From positions 248,001 to 312,000 of the forward strand of contig NZ_CP045303.1 in assembly GCF_009363155.1 (NCBI RefSeq): a DNA stretch of 64,000 nucleotides, written 5' to 3'. Shown here in pieces: positions 42,031 through 50,977 of this stretch (positions are counted from its first letter, which is position 1; each line of letters starts with the position of its first letter). This DNA comes from Azotobacter salinestris. GTDB taxonomy: Bacteria; Pseudomonadota; Gammaproteobacteria; Pseudomonadales; Pseudomonadaceae. The notes under the pieces were generated by a model that saw only the letters and a list, made by a program, of their open reading frames with translations, did not search any database and was not told the origin of the DNA. The position numbers and the translations under genes are program-made.

Positions 42031-43065
42031 ATGAAATGCAAACGAAACTCCGACGGTCGAGCAATCGACCACCATTCCCTTCAGGTCATGCGTCAGCAGG
42101 CGATCAAGGCCGTTCGCGAAGGGCAGACCGTCCAAAGCGTGGCGGCCGCCTTCGGCGTCAATATCCGCAGCGTCTTTCGCTGGCTGTCCGACTTCGCCAA
42201 TGGCGGACAGAACGCCCTGCTCGCCAAGCCGGTTCCCGGACGTCCCCCCAGGATCAGTGCCGAGGAAATGCGCTGGCTGGCACAGGCCGTTCGGGACCAC
42301 TCGCCGCTGCAATACCGTTTCGAGTTCGGCCTGTGGACCTTGTCGCTGATCGCCGAATTGATCCGCCGCCAGTTCGGCAAGACGCTGTCGCTGTCCGCCG
42401 TGAGCCGAGTCATGAAGCTGCTCGGCTTCACCGCGCAGAAACCCTTGCATCGCGCCTGGCAGCAGGATGCGGCGCTGGTGCGCCAGTGGGAAAACGAGAC
42501 CTACCCGGCGATTCGGGCCGAGGCCCGTGCAGCGGGGGCAAGGATCTACTTCGCGGACGAGTCGGGCCTGCGCTCCGACTACCATGCCGGCACGACCTGG
42601 GCACCGCAGGGGGAAACGCCGGTGGTCGAGGTGACCGGCCGACGCTTCTCGGTGAACATGCTGTCGGCGGTCGGGACGCGCGGCGAGTTCCGCTTCATGC
42701 TGCACGACGGGACGGTGACGGCCAGCGTGTTCCGCGAGTTTCTCAAGCGCCTGCTGATCGGTGCCGAGCAGCCGGTCTTCGTGATCATCGATGGCCATCC
42801 GGTGCACAAGGCCCGGCTGGTCAGGGCGTTCGTCGAAGAACAAGCGGGGCGCCTGAAACTCTTCTATCTGCCGCCGTACTCGCCACAGCTGAACCCGGAC
42901 GAGCAGGTCTGGGGGCACGTCAAGCGCAGTGTGTCCAGGCGTCTTGTGCAGAACCGGGAAGAGATGAAGAGGTTGGCACTGGGTGCGCTGCGCAGAATCC
43001 AGAAGTTACCGGAGTTGGTGAAGTCGTTTTTTCGCCACCCGGACTGCCGATATGCAGCAGTATGA
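42031..43065 (+). CDS. IS630-family transposase (outer element)
   Basis: 344 residues from ATG 42031 (MKCKRNSDGRAIDHHSLQVM). Helix-turn-helix QSVAAAFGVNIRSVFRWLSD; catalytic D in IYFADESGLRSDYHAGTTWA, D in PVFVIIDGHPVHKARL and E in PPYSPQLNPDEQVWGHVKRS. The frame opens at 42007 but those first codons belong to the inner element. The inner insertion separates the gene from its own left end and promoter, so mobility is probably lost although the protein reads through. Confidence 0.9.
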   Translation: MKCKRNSDGRAIDHHSLQVMRQQAIKAVREGQTVQSVAAAFGVNIRSVFRWLSDFANGGQNALLAKPVPGRPPRISAEEMRWLAQAVRDHSPLQYRFEFGLWTLSLIAELIRRQFGKTLSLSAVSRVMKLLGFTAQKPLHRAWQQDAALVRQWENETYPAIRAEARAAGARIYFADESGLRSDYHAGTTWAPQGETPVVEVTGRRFSVNMLSAVGTRGEFRFMLHDGTVTASVFREFLKRLLIGAEQPVFVIIDGHPVHKARLVRAFVEEQAGRLKLFYLPPYSPQLNPDEQVWGHVKRSVSRRLVQNREEMKRLALGALRRIQKLPELVKSFFRHPDCRYAAV

Positions 43066-43075
43066 CATTACTTTA

Positions 43076-43864
43076 AAAAAGGCTAGTAACACGGCCTTGC
43101 AGGGCCAAGACTGGCTGAGGATGCTCATTGCCCCTGGCGGCTCGCTTGGTGGTGCCAGACCCAAGGCAAGCGTCGCAGACGACAAGGGGCGCTTATACAT
43201 CGCTAAGTTTCCGAGCACCCGCGACGACTACGACGTGGGTGGCTGGGAGATGGTCGTGAATGCCCTGGCCGTCGGCTGCGGCCTGAACGTGGCTGTCGCT
43301 GAAGCCCGGAAATTCGCCAGCGACTATCACTGCTTCATGGTCCGTCGGTTTGATCGTACAGAGAACGGCCGGCGCCTTCACTTTGCCTCGGCGATGACAA
43401 TGACCGGACACGTTGACGGCGATGATGCCTCCACAGGTGCCAGTTACCTGGAACTGGCCGAGGTGCTCATAAAGTATGGCTCCCAGACCAACGCCGACCT
43501 GCGCGAACTATGGTCGAGGATTGTCTTCAACATTCTCGTCTCGAACACAGACGATCACTTGCGTAATCACGGATTCATCTTGATCCCAGGCGCCGGATGG
43601 CGGCTCTCCGAAGCCTACGATATGAACCCCGTCCCTATCGCCGACGGCCTAAAGCTCAACATCACTGAAGCGGATAACGCCCTGGATCTCGACTTGGCAC
43701 GCGAGGTTGCCGAGTATTTCCGACTGAGCCTGAAAGAGGCCGACGAGATCATTGAAGATTTCCAGGGCATCGTCAGCCAATGGAGAACAATTGCTAATGG
43801 TCTTAGGCTTCCTGCTCGAGAGCAGGATCGCATGGCAGAAGCTTTTCGCCTGGCGGAGGATTGA
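43076..43864 (+). pseudogene. hipA: HipA-family kinase toxin, N-terminally truncated
   Basis: The frame gives the kinase half of HipA: MLIAPGGSLGGARPKASVAD (nucleotide-binding loop), YHCFMVRRFDRTENGRRLHF, the catalytic region FNILVSNTDDHLRNHGFILI and the DMNP metal-binding stretch. About 260 of roughly 420 residues remain; the N-terminal subdomain and any hipB partner are missing because of the IS630 insertion. The apparent ATG at 43052 lies inside the IS. HipA phosphorylates glutamyl-tRNA synthetase; this copy is most likely inactive. Confidence 0.85.
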
Positions 43865-43904
43865 AGGGGCACGTCTCAGCCCATAAGGGTTTGGCTGGTT
43901 GTTA

Positions 43905-45002
43905 TTAACGCGGCAATCAAATTCACGATATAAAGAGGCATGAAAAAGATCGATGCCCGAAAGCTCTCTCGAGAAACTCAGGACCAGATGCGGCGCCTGG
44001 CCATGAATCTGCGTGAGCAGCGCGAACTGACTTGGCAAGAGGTTGCCGACGCATTGGGCGTACATCTGAGTACCGTACTAGCCTGGTCCAAACGCTACAG
44101 CGAGCAAGGCAGCGAAGGTCTGAAATCCAGGACACGAGGTCGGCGCCAGGCAAGCGGACGGACCTTGACGCTCGCACAGGAGTGGCAGTTGCGCTCGATT
44201 CTGGTGGGCCAGACCCCGAACCAGTTGCAACTCGACTTTGCCCTGTGGAACCGCCGGGCCGTCATGCAGTTGATCAAGCACTTGTATGGCGTCGAGATGC
44301 CGATCCGGACGGTGGGTCAGTACCTTCAGCGCTGGGGATATACCCCACAGCGGCCGACCCGGCAGGCGCTGGAACAGAACCCGGAGGCGATCGAGCACTG
44401 GCTCGAAGAGACCTATCCGGCCATCGTGGCACGCGCCAAGGCCGAAAACGCGACGATCTACTGGGGCGATGAAACGGCCGTAGCTGAAGATGGGCATTGG
44501 ATTCGAGGCTATGCGCCGGCAGGCGTCACGCCGGTGCTGGTGGCGCCGACTCGGCGTCATGGCCTGAGCATGGTCTCAGCGATCAGCAACCAGGGACTGG
44601 TACGGTTCGAGTTCCTGGAGGGGGCCATGAATACCGAGCGGATGATCGGTTTCATGTCGAGGCTGGTGGCGGACAGTGACAGGAAGATCTTTCTGATCCT
44701 GGACAACCTGCGTGTCCATCATGCGCGTCTGGTCAGGGAATGGCTCGAAGGGCACAAGGAAGAAATCGAAGCGTTCTACCTGCCACCCTATTCGCCTGAG
44801 TGTAATCCGGACGAGTATTTGAACCGCGACCTCAAGACACGCTTGCGCACCAGTGACCGGGCGCGAAACAAGTCGGAATTGCTGGAGAAGGCCGAGGCAT
44901 TCATGAGCTGGTTGGCCAAAACCCCGGAGCGGGTAGTTGCCTATTTCCAGCATGCGTCGGTGCGTTATGCCACTTATATTGGGTATTTGATTGCCGGGTT
45001 AA
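43905..45002 (+). mobile_element. third IS630-family element of the cluster
   Basis: The ends are TTAACGCGGCAATCAAAT and the reverse of the right end TTAACCCGGCAATCAAAT, one mismatch in 18, with the similarity extending to ATATAA. TA flanks both sides (43903-43904 and 45003-45004). Its ends resemble those of the element at 40918-42023, so the two are related subfamilies. Confidence 0.88.
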
Positions 45003-45019
45003 TAATGAGCGAGTTGTAA
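43940..45019 (+). CDS. IS630-family transposase
   Basis: 359 residues as read. It begins MKKIDARKLSRETQDQMRRL, close to the copy at 12655-13707. Helix-turn-helix TWQEVADALGVHLSTVLAWS; catalytic D in IYWGDETAVAEDGHWIRGYA, D in KIFLILDNLRVHHARL and E in PPYSPECNPDEYLNRDLKTR. The natural tail YFQHASVRYAT runs on through the terminal repeat and 17 bp outside the element to a stop at 45019. Confidence 0.92.
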   Translation: MKKIDARKLSRETQDQMRRLAMNLREQRELTWQEVADALGVHLSTVLAWSKRYSEQGSEGLKSRTRGRRQASGRTLTLAQEWQLRSILVGQTPNQLQLDFALWNRRAVMQLIKHLYGVEMPIRTVGQYLQRWGYTPQRPTRQALEQNPEAIEHWLEETYPAIVARAKAENATIYWGDETAVAEDGHWIRGYAPAGVTPVLVAPTRRHGLSMVSAISNQGLVRFEFLEGAMNTERMIGFMSRLVADSDRKIFLILDNLRVHHARLVREWLEGHKEEIEAFYLPPYSPECNPDEYLNRDLKTRLRTSDRARNKSELLEKAEAFMSWLAKTPERVVAYFQHASVRYATYIGYLIAGLIMSEL

Positions 45020-45022
45020 TTT

Positions 45023-45284
45023 GGGGTTTGGGAAGCAACGGAACAGAAAGTGCACTTAAGCCCGGTGCCGGCCCGCAAACCCTTGTGGCGTCTGGTGAGT
45101 TCGGAAAAACCACCGTTTTGCCGAACCAGGCCAGGGGCGTCGTCTTTGCCAGAGAAAGGCGGCGGTAGTCGTGCAGAAAACCCGTTCGTCAAATCAAAGT
45201 CCTGAGAACTGCCCGTGTTCACGGCGGCGCCGAACTCTAATCCCGCCTTACGTTGGTTTTTGGTTCCGTTGTTCCCCAAACCCC
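45023..45284. mobile_element. miniature Tn3-type element (TIME-like) with 38-bp inverted repeats
   Basis: Left 45023-45060 begins GGGGTTTGGGAAGCAACGGA and ends CACTTAAG. The reverse complement of right 45247-45284 begins GGGGTTTGGGGAACAACGGA and ends AACGTAAG. Both are exactly 38 bp, start GGGG and end near (T/G)TAAG, the Tn3-family pattern. The 262-bp element encodes no protein. The 5-bp flanks (aattt and atcct) are not a duplication, so one side has recombined. It cuts off the N-terminus of the tyrosine recombinase gene on its right. Confidence 0.7.
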
Positions 45285-45776
45285 ATCCTCGCCGTGCTGC
45301 TCTATCACGGCCTGCGCCGCGAGGAAGCCGCCCGCCTGGCCGTCCACGATCTCCAGGACCGCCGCGGCCTCAAGCATCTGCGCGTCCACGGCAAGGGCGG
45401 CAAGCTGCGCTACCTGCCGCTGCACCCGGTCGCCGCCGAGCGCATCCATCTCTACCTGGAGGCCTCGGGTCATCACCAGCAATGGGACAAGGCGCCGCTG
45501 TTTCTGCCGCTGCGCGGCAAGCGGACCGGCGCCGGGATCTCTGCCGAGGGCATCTATGCCCTGGTCGGGGCCTACGCCAAGGCGGCCGGCATTATGATCG
45601 AGGGCCTCGGCGTCCACGGCCTGCGCGCCACCGCCGCCATCAACGCCCTGGAACACGAGGCCGACATCGCCAAGGTCCAGCAGTGGCTGGGCCACGCCAA
45701 CATCAGTACCACCCGGCTCTACGACCGGAGACACCTGCGGGCGGAGGATTCGCCCACCTTCAAGGTCCGCTACTAA
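45285..45776 (+). pseudogene. tyrosine recombinase (phage-type integrase), C-terminal catalytic part
   Basis: 163 codons remain from [20 protein letters not shown] to FKVRY. All the late catalytic residues are present: R in GLRREE, H and R in [12 protein letters not shown] in [16 protein letters not shown] and the tyrosine in the same stretch. The N-terminal core-binding domain is missing; the miniature Tn3-type element sits at the junction. Two further pieces of the same gene lie at 48144-48317 and 53918-54068. Confidence 0.85.
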
Positions 45777-45847
45777 GCCTATCGACCGATCGGCAAGCTT
45801 GCTCCCAGCATCGTTGCCCCGCTCGAAATAATCGATGTAGGGGACTA

Positions 45848-46664
45848 GGTTCTGTTGACGTATCAGCGCAGCCATAGCAAAACAGCCGCAAAAGCCAGCA
45901 TTCCCTTGAAATGGCTGGCCCTCTTCTCATAGCGAGTGGTGATCCGCCGGTAGTGCTTCAGCTTGCCGAACAGGCACTCGATCACGTGCCGCTCCTTGTA
46001 GAGATGCCAGTCGCAGGAGCGTTGCTCGATGCGGTTCCGTCTGGCGGGAATGACGGCCTGGATCTGGCGCTCCTTCAGCCAGGCCAGAAGCTGGTTGGCG
46101 TCATAGCCCTTGTCGGCCAGCAGTGCCGACGTGGCGATCCCCGCCATGAGTGGGATCGCCTGGCTGATATCGGCCGCTTGGCCTTCCGTCAGGATGAAGC
46201 GAATCGGTAACCCCAGCGCATCGGTCAACACATGGATCTTGCTGCTGAAGCCTCCTCGCGAATGCCCCAGTGCCTCCTGGGCCGCAGTACTGCTGGCCGC
46301 CCCGGCTGCACAGGCATGGGCACGCACGACGGAGCTGTCGATGCAGACGTGCTGAAGGTCAGCGTCCCGAGCCAGTACCGAGTGAAGCCGGTCCCAGACG
46401 CCGAGCCGGCACCAGCGGGTGAAGCGTTTGAAAACGCTGTTCCATGAGCCGAGGCAACGAGGCAGCATCCGCCATTGAGCGCCGCTGCGTAGTATCCAGA
46501 GCACCGCCTCGACAAAGCGGCGACAGCCGAGAGTACGGGTCAGCCGGATCCCCTTCGTGGCGCTCAGCAGACTTTGGATACGGGACCAGTCGGTATCGCT
46601 CAGACGGCTTCTGTCAGTCATGGCAAAAGCCCAGTTTTAGCACTGGGCTTGCGTCAACAGAACC
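45848..46664 (-). mobile_element. IS5-family element (IS427-like)
   Basis: The terminal inverted repeat GGTTCTGTTGACG (45848-45860) is perfectly matched by CGTCAACAGAACC (46652-46664). TA flanks both sides (45846-45847 and 46665-46666). Length 817 bp. It lies between the truncated recombinase and the HTH/PIN module. A single right end of a relative lies at 25297-25341. Confidence 0.88.
45863..46621 (-). CDS. IS5-family (IS427-like) transposase
   Basis: 252 residues in a single frame, MTDRSRLSDTDWSRIQSLLS. D in VCIDSSVVRAHACAAGAAS, D in TSALLADKGYDANQLLAWLK and E in YKERHVIECLFGKLKHYRRI form the DDE triad. Many relatives need a frameshift between two frames; here the reading is continuous. 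Probably active. Confidence 0.92.
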   Translation of the reverse strand: MTDRSRLSDTDWSRIQSLLSATKGIRLTRTLGCRRFVEAVLWILRSGAQWRMLPRCLGSWNSVFKRFTRWCRLGVWDRLHSVLARDADLQHVCIDSSVVRAHACAAGAASSTAAQEALGHSRGGFSSKIHVLTDALGLPIRFILTEGQAADISQAIPLMAGIATSALLADKGYDANQLLAWLKERQIQAVIPARRNRIEQRSCDWHLYKERHVIECLFGKLKHYRRITTRYEKRASHFKGMLAFAAVLLWLR

Positions 46665-46741
46665 TAGGAGATGGGCCTGATCGAGCGCGAGCCACATGTG
46701 CCCTGGAGCAGGGAAACCAGTCATCGGATGCCTCTGCAAGC

Positions 46742-46782
46742 TTTCGAATAATTCGAAAAATAACAAAATTGCGAAAATTTCG
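46742..46782. promoter_or_regulatory. operator pair upstream of the HTH/PIN module
   Basis: TTTCGAATAATTCGAAA (46742-46758) is a perfect 17-bp palindrome, and CGAAAATTTCG (46772-46782) has matching CGAAA/TTTCG arms 13 bp further on. Both are in an AT-rich promoter area ending 34 bp before the antitoxin start. They are the likely binding sites of the antitoxin. Confidence 0.6.
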
Positions 46783-46816
46783 AATATCCTGAATGCGCAA
46801 GGAGAGAGGAGCCGCC

Positions 46817-47272
46817 ATGAACCGCCTGCAAGAGACACTGCCCAGCGCAGCAGAGGCTGCCCTGGCCAAATTGTGCAGTCAGGAGCTTTCCGCCATTATC
46901 GAAACCCGCGCGGAGACGCAGACCCTGTCCATCAGCGATCCCAAGGGGGGGCGCTCCGTCAACATCCCGGTCAGCGCCCTGCGTCTGCTGGTCGATGTGT
47001 TGACCGAACTGGGTGAAGGCAACAGTGTCCGCCTGGTTCCCGTCCATGCGGAGTTGACCACCCAGGAAGCGGCCGACCTGCTGAATATGTCTCGCCCCAC
47101 CTTGATCAAGCTGCTCGACGAGGAAGCCATCCCCTACCATCGCGCCGGCAATCGCCGGAAGGTGAAATTTGCCGATCTCCGCATCTACCAGGAGAAGCTT
47201 GAACAGGAGCGACTGGCGGCGCTAGCCGAGCTCTCTGCCTTGGACCGGGCACTGGGGCTGGGCTACGAGTGA
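46817..47272 (+). CDS. helix-turn-helix antitoxin of a PIN-domain toxin
   Basis: 151 residues. N-terminal part MNRLQETLPSAAEAALAKLC is followed by the excisionase-like DNA-binding domain LTTQEAADLLNMSRPTLIKL and YHRAGNRRKVKFADLRIYQE. Proteins of this kind pair with VapC-like PIN toxins. I chose ATG 46817 because GAGAGGAG precedes it; the frame opens 24 bp earlier. Its TGA overlaps the GTG start of the toxin (GTGA), so the pair is coupled. Confidence 0.85.
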   Translation: MNRLQETLPSAAEAALAKLCSQELSAIIETRAETQTLSISDPKGGRSVNIPVSALRLLVDVLTELGEGNSVRLVPVHAELTTQEAADLLNMSRPTLIKLLDEEAIPYHRAGNRRKVKFADLRIYQEKLEQERLAALAELSALDRALGLGYE

Positions 47273-47774
47273 GCTCGAACTACACGGTCATCTACGATGC
47301 CTGCATTGCATGATGTATCCGGCACCGCTGCGCAGCCTGCTGATGTACCTGGCGCTATCCGGTCAGTTCCGCGCCCGCTGGTCGGAAACCATCCATCAGG
47401 AATGGACGCGGAATCTGCTGGCCGATCGTCCCGACTTGTCGCCTGACACGGTCGGGCGTGTACGAGAGCTGATGGATCGTCATGTGCCGGGAGCCCTGGT
47501 GACGGGCTTCGAGAGCCTGATCCCCGGCATTACACTCCCTGATCCGGAGGATCGCCATGTGGTGGCGGCCGCGGTGCAGACGCGTGCCGAAGCGATCGTG
47601 ACCTTCAATCTCAAGGATTTTCCCGACCAGGATCTGTCTCCCTTCGGTGTGCGGGCCATCCATCCGGACGACTTCATCACGGACCTGATGGAGCTGCACA
47701 TCGGCGCCGTGCTCGAGGCCGTCCGCCGTCACCGGGCATCGCTGAAGAACCCTCCCTTTTCCTCTCGCGAGTAG
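47269..47774 (+). pseudogene. PIN-domain toxin, frameshifted after residue 12
   Basis: GTG 47269 begins MSSNYTVIYDAC, carrying the first catalytic aspartate, then reads a stop at 47311. The rest (YPAPLRSLLMYLALSGQFRA, HQEWTRNLLADRP, DPEDRHVVAAAVQTRAEAIV, TFNLKDFP) continues in another frame to 47774. The junction ATTGCATGATG looks like five extra bases relative to the expected reading. A start at 47310 would lack the catalytic aspartate, so the toxin is probably dead. Confidence 0.75.
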
Positions 47775-47892
47775 CTGGACTGCCTGTTGAAGCAACGCCT
47801 TCCGGAAACCGTTTCCCGGCTTCGCGCGTTCGAGCTGCTCATCTGAATGCCTGGTAACGGCGCTCGAAGGCGGTTCACTCCATGCTCAGCCG
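47775..47892. other. short non-coding gap
   Basis: About 120 bp with nothing recognisable between the PIN relic and the coiled-coil relic. Confidence 0.4.
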
Positions 47893-48128
47893 GTGTCTTG
47901 TACGCCGGCAGTCGTTCCGAGCCTATTGGAGGCAGCTTTACAGAGGAACGCGGCCCAAACCCAACGGCCAGCTGCTGGCAGCCATGCAACAGCACAAGGA
48001 GGCCGAGGACAGTCGCGTCTACCTGCAGGCTGCCCAGGCCCGCGCCCACGAGATCGAGAAAACCCGCCGGCAGGCCCTCAAGGCGTGCAAAGAAGCAAAG
48101 CACGCCGCTGCCGAGCTGGATTGCAATC
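47893..48128 (+). pseudogene. coiled-coil protein relic, related to 59521-59863
   Basis: The segment starts with TACGCCGGCAGTCGTTCCGA and CCTATTGG, which recur at 59468-59500 before the related gene. One frame then reads [20 protein letters not shown] and [20 protein letters not shown], matching the helical protein at 59521. The frames do not connect and the gene ends at the recombinase fragment. Function unknown. Confidence 0.6.
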
Positions 48129-48143
48129 ATTGCTTGTCAACAA

Positions 48144-48317
48144 GAGGGCCTCGGCCACGGCCTGCGCGCCACCGCCGCCACCAACGCCCTCGAGCACGAG
48201 GCAGACATCGCCAAGGTCCAGCAGTGGCTGGGCCACGCCAACATCAGCACCACCCGGCTCTACGACCGCCGGCACATGCGGGCGGAGGATTCGCCCACGT
48301 TCAAGGTCCGCTACTGA
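48144..48317 (+). pseudogene. tyrosine recombinase C-terminal fragment (second copy)
   Basis: 57 codons, [20 protein letters not shown] to [20 protein letters not shown] and FKVRY, over 90 percent identical to the end of the fragment at 45285-45776. It carries the HxxR, GH and tyrosine residues only. It directly follows the coiled-coil relic and precedes the 113-bp direct repeat. Confidence 0.85.
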
Positions 48318-48335
48318 GCCACCCGGCAACGGAAA

Positions 48336-48448
48336 GGCTCGCGCCCGACGCCGGAGCGCAGCATGCACGTGGCCTTGCCTTGCGACAGATCGGGGACTGG
48401 AAATACTGCCCCCAGGCACACGGACAGTTCAGTGCCGTATCTCGGCGC
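48336..48448. repeat. 113-bp direct repeat, left copy
   Basis: GGCTCGCG to CTCGGCGC recurs at 52293-52405 in the same orientation with about seven mismatches. The two copies bracket the primase-helicase cassette, 3.8 kb apart. No coding function is apparent. Confidence 0.8.
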
Positions 48449-48607
48449 GCATGCGTCCGTAGATTGACTGAGCGATGCGAGCGACTTGTTCTGGCGTAGG
48501 GGCTTGCACATGCAGCACGGTCAGGCGCAAGGATCGGCCCGGGCGTCTGTTCCAGACTGTTGGCAAGTGTGTCAACAGCATGCCGACCAATGTGGTGAAA
48601 GCACTCG

Positions 48608-50977
48608 TCAACTGTCCAACTGGTCGGTTCCCATCCCCATGCGGTACCCCATCGCCCGGTACCCGCTCTGACGTTTCTCCCACATCCGCAGCAGTGCCGG
48701 ATGCCCAGTATCGACGAAATCGATGATGCGCACATCGGTCTTGCAGGCGTGCTCTCGATGCAGACGACCGGCGTATTGCTGCAGCGTGCCTTTCCAGGAG
48801 ACGGGCATCGCCAGCACCAGTGTGTCGAGGGGCGGATGGTCAAAGCCTTCGCCGACCAGTTTGCCTGTGGCCAGCAGTACGCGCGGCGCGTCGGGCGCTA
48901 AGGCGTCCAGTGCCGTGATCAGCGCTGCACGCTGTTTCTTGGACATCCGGCCGTGCAGCATAAACAGCTCCGGTATTTGTTCTTCCAGTGCAATCCGAAT
49001 AGCGTCGAGGTGTTCGGTACGCTCGGTCAGCACCAGCACTTTGCGACCCTGCTGAAACGCGTCACGGACTTCGGCGGCAATAGCTTCGGTCCTGGCCTGG
49101 TCATCGGCCAGATGCCGGAACACATCCTGGATGCCCGCCTCGTGCGGCAAGTCGATCCGTGAGAAACGTGTTCGCGGCAGCACCTCCAAGTCATGGGGTG
49201 CACCTGCCGGCTTAGCCGCTGTGTACCGGATCGGCCCGCACTGCATGAAGATGATCGGTTGTTGACCATCGCGGCGAATCGGGGTTGCCGTAAGGCCGAG
49301 CACGAACCTCGCCTTGGTTCGCTTCAGGATGGCATCGAATGACACGGCGCCAACGTGATGGCACTCGTCCACGATCACCTGCCCGTAGTGCTCAACCAGC
49401 GGATTGACCTCGCCCTGCCGGGATACCGACTGCATCACAGCGATATCGATCTTCCCGGTGGGTTTGGCCTTGCCACCACCAATGGTGCCGACTACGCCCT
49501 TGCCTACGCCGAGAAAGACTTGCAGGCGCTCTTGCCATTGTTTCAACAACTCGGTGCGGTGCACCAGCACCAGGGTGTTCACGCCCCGGCGAGCGATCAG
49601 CGCGGCGGCGGTAACGGTCTTGCCGAATGCTGTTGGCGCGCACAGGACCCCGGTGTCGTGATGCAGCATGGCCGAAACGGCAGTTTCCTGGTCAAGGCGC
49701 AAGGTGCCAGCGAAGGCCACATCGATGATCTCGCCGCCAAATCGCTCGTCATGCAGATCGCAGGCGATGCTGTTGTCGCGCAGCAAGTCCATTGCCGCAT
49801 CAAGACAGCCGCGAGGCAGAGCGATGTGTTGGGGGAAGTTTTCAGCATTGCCAATGACACGCGGCTTGTCCCACACCGACATGCGCATGGCCTGGGCCTT
49901 GTAGAACTCGGGGTTTTGGAAGGCGGCCAGCCGGATCAGGCGATTGGCCAGCGCTTGGGGGAGTTGCGCCTTCTCGAAATAGATCAGGTTCGCCAACGTC
50001 ACGGTGAGCGATGGCGGCATCGCACCGGATAGTTTCTTGGGCGATGCGCTCTCGCGCTTCCACGGCGTAGCCAGGTCCTCATCGTCGATGAAGGTGACAT
50101 CCAAGGGATGGACGCCACCGGTGGCACGCAGGATGGTCGGCTCGATGTCGTGAGCAGGCATCGGCCGGATCGCCGCCAGGAAAGCCCACTGGTCAGGATG
50201 CGGGCGCAGATCGGCATCAACGAACACACTGAAGCCGCTCTCCCTGGGCCACTTTTGCAGCGGCAGTGCGATCAGGTTGCCGAAGCCGCCTTTGGGCATC
50301 GTGTCCTGGTTGGGGAACAGTCGGTCGTAGGACTCCAGCTTCAGTTGCCGGGTGCGCGTGCAGGTGTGACTGATAATGGCCGTACCCAGTCGCCGGGAAT
50401 CGCGGGCAGAAACGCGGCTGGCGAAGAATACCCATGCGTGCGCGCCTTGCCCGGAGCGGGAAATTTCCAGCGCAGCCGGCACGCCCAGCTCCTCGCAGGA
50501 CTGCATGAAAGCACGCGCGTCATCTCTCCAGTCGGCCTCATCGAAATCGACCGCCAGAAAGTAGCAGGTGTCGTCCTCCAGCAGCGGATAGACGCCGACC
50601 GTGTGCGCACCGGCCAGATGGTCATAGATCACCGCGTCGGACAGCGGGATCAGCAGTCGCTTGTCGCAGTCACCACACTTGATACGGGGCTTCTCGCACA
50701 CACCGGCACGCCACTCGTTGGCGCAGGCTGGCGCATAGCCTGACTTGCCCGAGGTTTTGCCTTCCCAGCGAACCGGATACACATCCGTGCGCCCGCGAAA
50801 CAGCCGCCGGAACAGGGTCACCTTTTCAGTAGTGGACAGCCTGGACGGCTCCGGCGCTGCTACCCCTGGAGCCGGCTGGGACGGCGAAAGGCGCCACTCG
50901 ATGCCGTGTGATTCAAGCAGCGCGATCAGGCGAGCGTTCTCGGCCTGCACCGCTGCGAGCGTCTCCTGTTCAGCCAT
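48608..50977 (-). CDS. TOTE-type primase-polymerase fused to SF2 helicase
   Basis: 789 residues. A short coiled-coil start (residues about 5-25), a zinc-ribbon-like cluster (C85, C94, C101, C104), then an archaeo-eukaryotic primase domain with the metal-binding pair in FLAVDFDEADW (D144, D146) and the GxH motif SGQGAHAWVFF (H180). From about 425 it is a superfamily 2 helicase: Walker A PTAFGKT (K453), DECH (537-540), LGLTATPIRRDG, and the C-terminal LATGKLVGEGFDHP and QYAGRLHR. This architecture matches TOTE conflict-system proteins thought to act in defence or repair. It overlaps the partner gene upstream by 8 bases. Confidence 0.88.
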   Translation of the reverse strand: MAEQETLAAVQAENARLIALLESHGIEWRLSPSQPAPGVAAPEPSRLSTTEKVTLFRRLFRGRTDVYPVRWEGKTSGKSGYAPACANEWRAGVCEKPRIKCGDCDKRLLIPLSDAVIYDHLAGAHTVGVYPLLEDDTCYFLAVDFDEADWRDDARAFMQSCEELGVPAALEISRSGQGAHAWVFFASRVSARDSRRLGTAIISHTCTRTRQLKLESYDRLFPNQDTMPKGGFGNLIALPLQKWPRESGFSVFVDADLRPHPDQWAFLAAIRPMPAHDIEPTILRATGGVHPLDVTFIDDEDLATPWKRESASPKKLSGAMPPSLTVTLANLIYFEKAQLPQALANRLIRLAAFQNPEFYKAQAMRMSVWDKPRVIGNAENFPQHIALPRGCLDAAMDLLRDNSIACDLHDERFGGEIIDVAFAGTLRLDQETAVSAMLHHDTGVLCAPTAFGKTVTAAALIARRGVNTLVLVHRTELLKQWQERLQVFLGVGKGVVGTIGGGKAKPTGKIDIAVMQSVSRQGEVNPLVEHYGQVIVDECHHVGAVSFDAILKRTKARFVLGLTATPIRRDGQQPIIFMQCGPIRYTAAKPAGAPHDLEVLPRTRFSRIDLPHEAGIQDVFRHLADDQARTEAIAAEVRDAFQQGRKVLVLTERTEHLDAIRIALEEQIPELFMLHGRMSKKQRAALITALDALAPDAPRVLLATGKLVGEGFDHPPLDTLVLAMPVSWKGTLQQYAGRLHREHACKTDVRIIDFVDTGHPALLRMWEKRQSGYRAMGYRMGMGTDQLDS

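Larger units (their letters stand above)
40892..43073 (+). mobile_element. outer IS630-family element, split by a second IS630
   Basis: The left end AAGTATTGTCATATTG (40892-40907) and the reverse complement of the right end, AAGTAATGTCATACTG (43058-43073), match at 14 of 16 bases. The right side is followed by TA (43074-43075). The inner IS630 (40918-42023) sits 26 bp inside the left end and just before the outer transposase start. The element has truncated hipA on its right. Confidence 0.75.

Noticed and set aside
45863-46621. Frameshift site expected in the IS427-like transposase
   Set aside because: The gene reads continuously from start to stop with all three catalytic residues, so no frameshift needs to be invoked.
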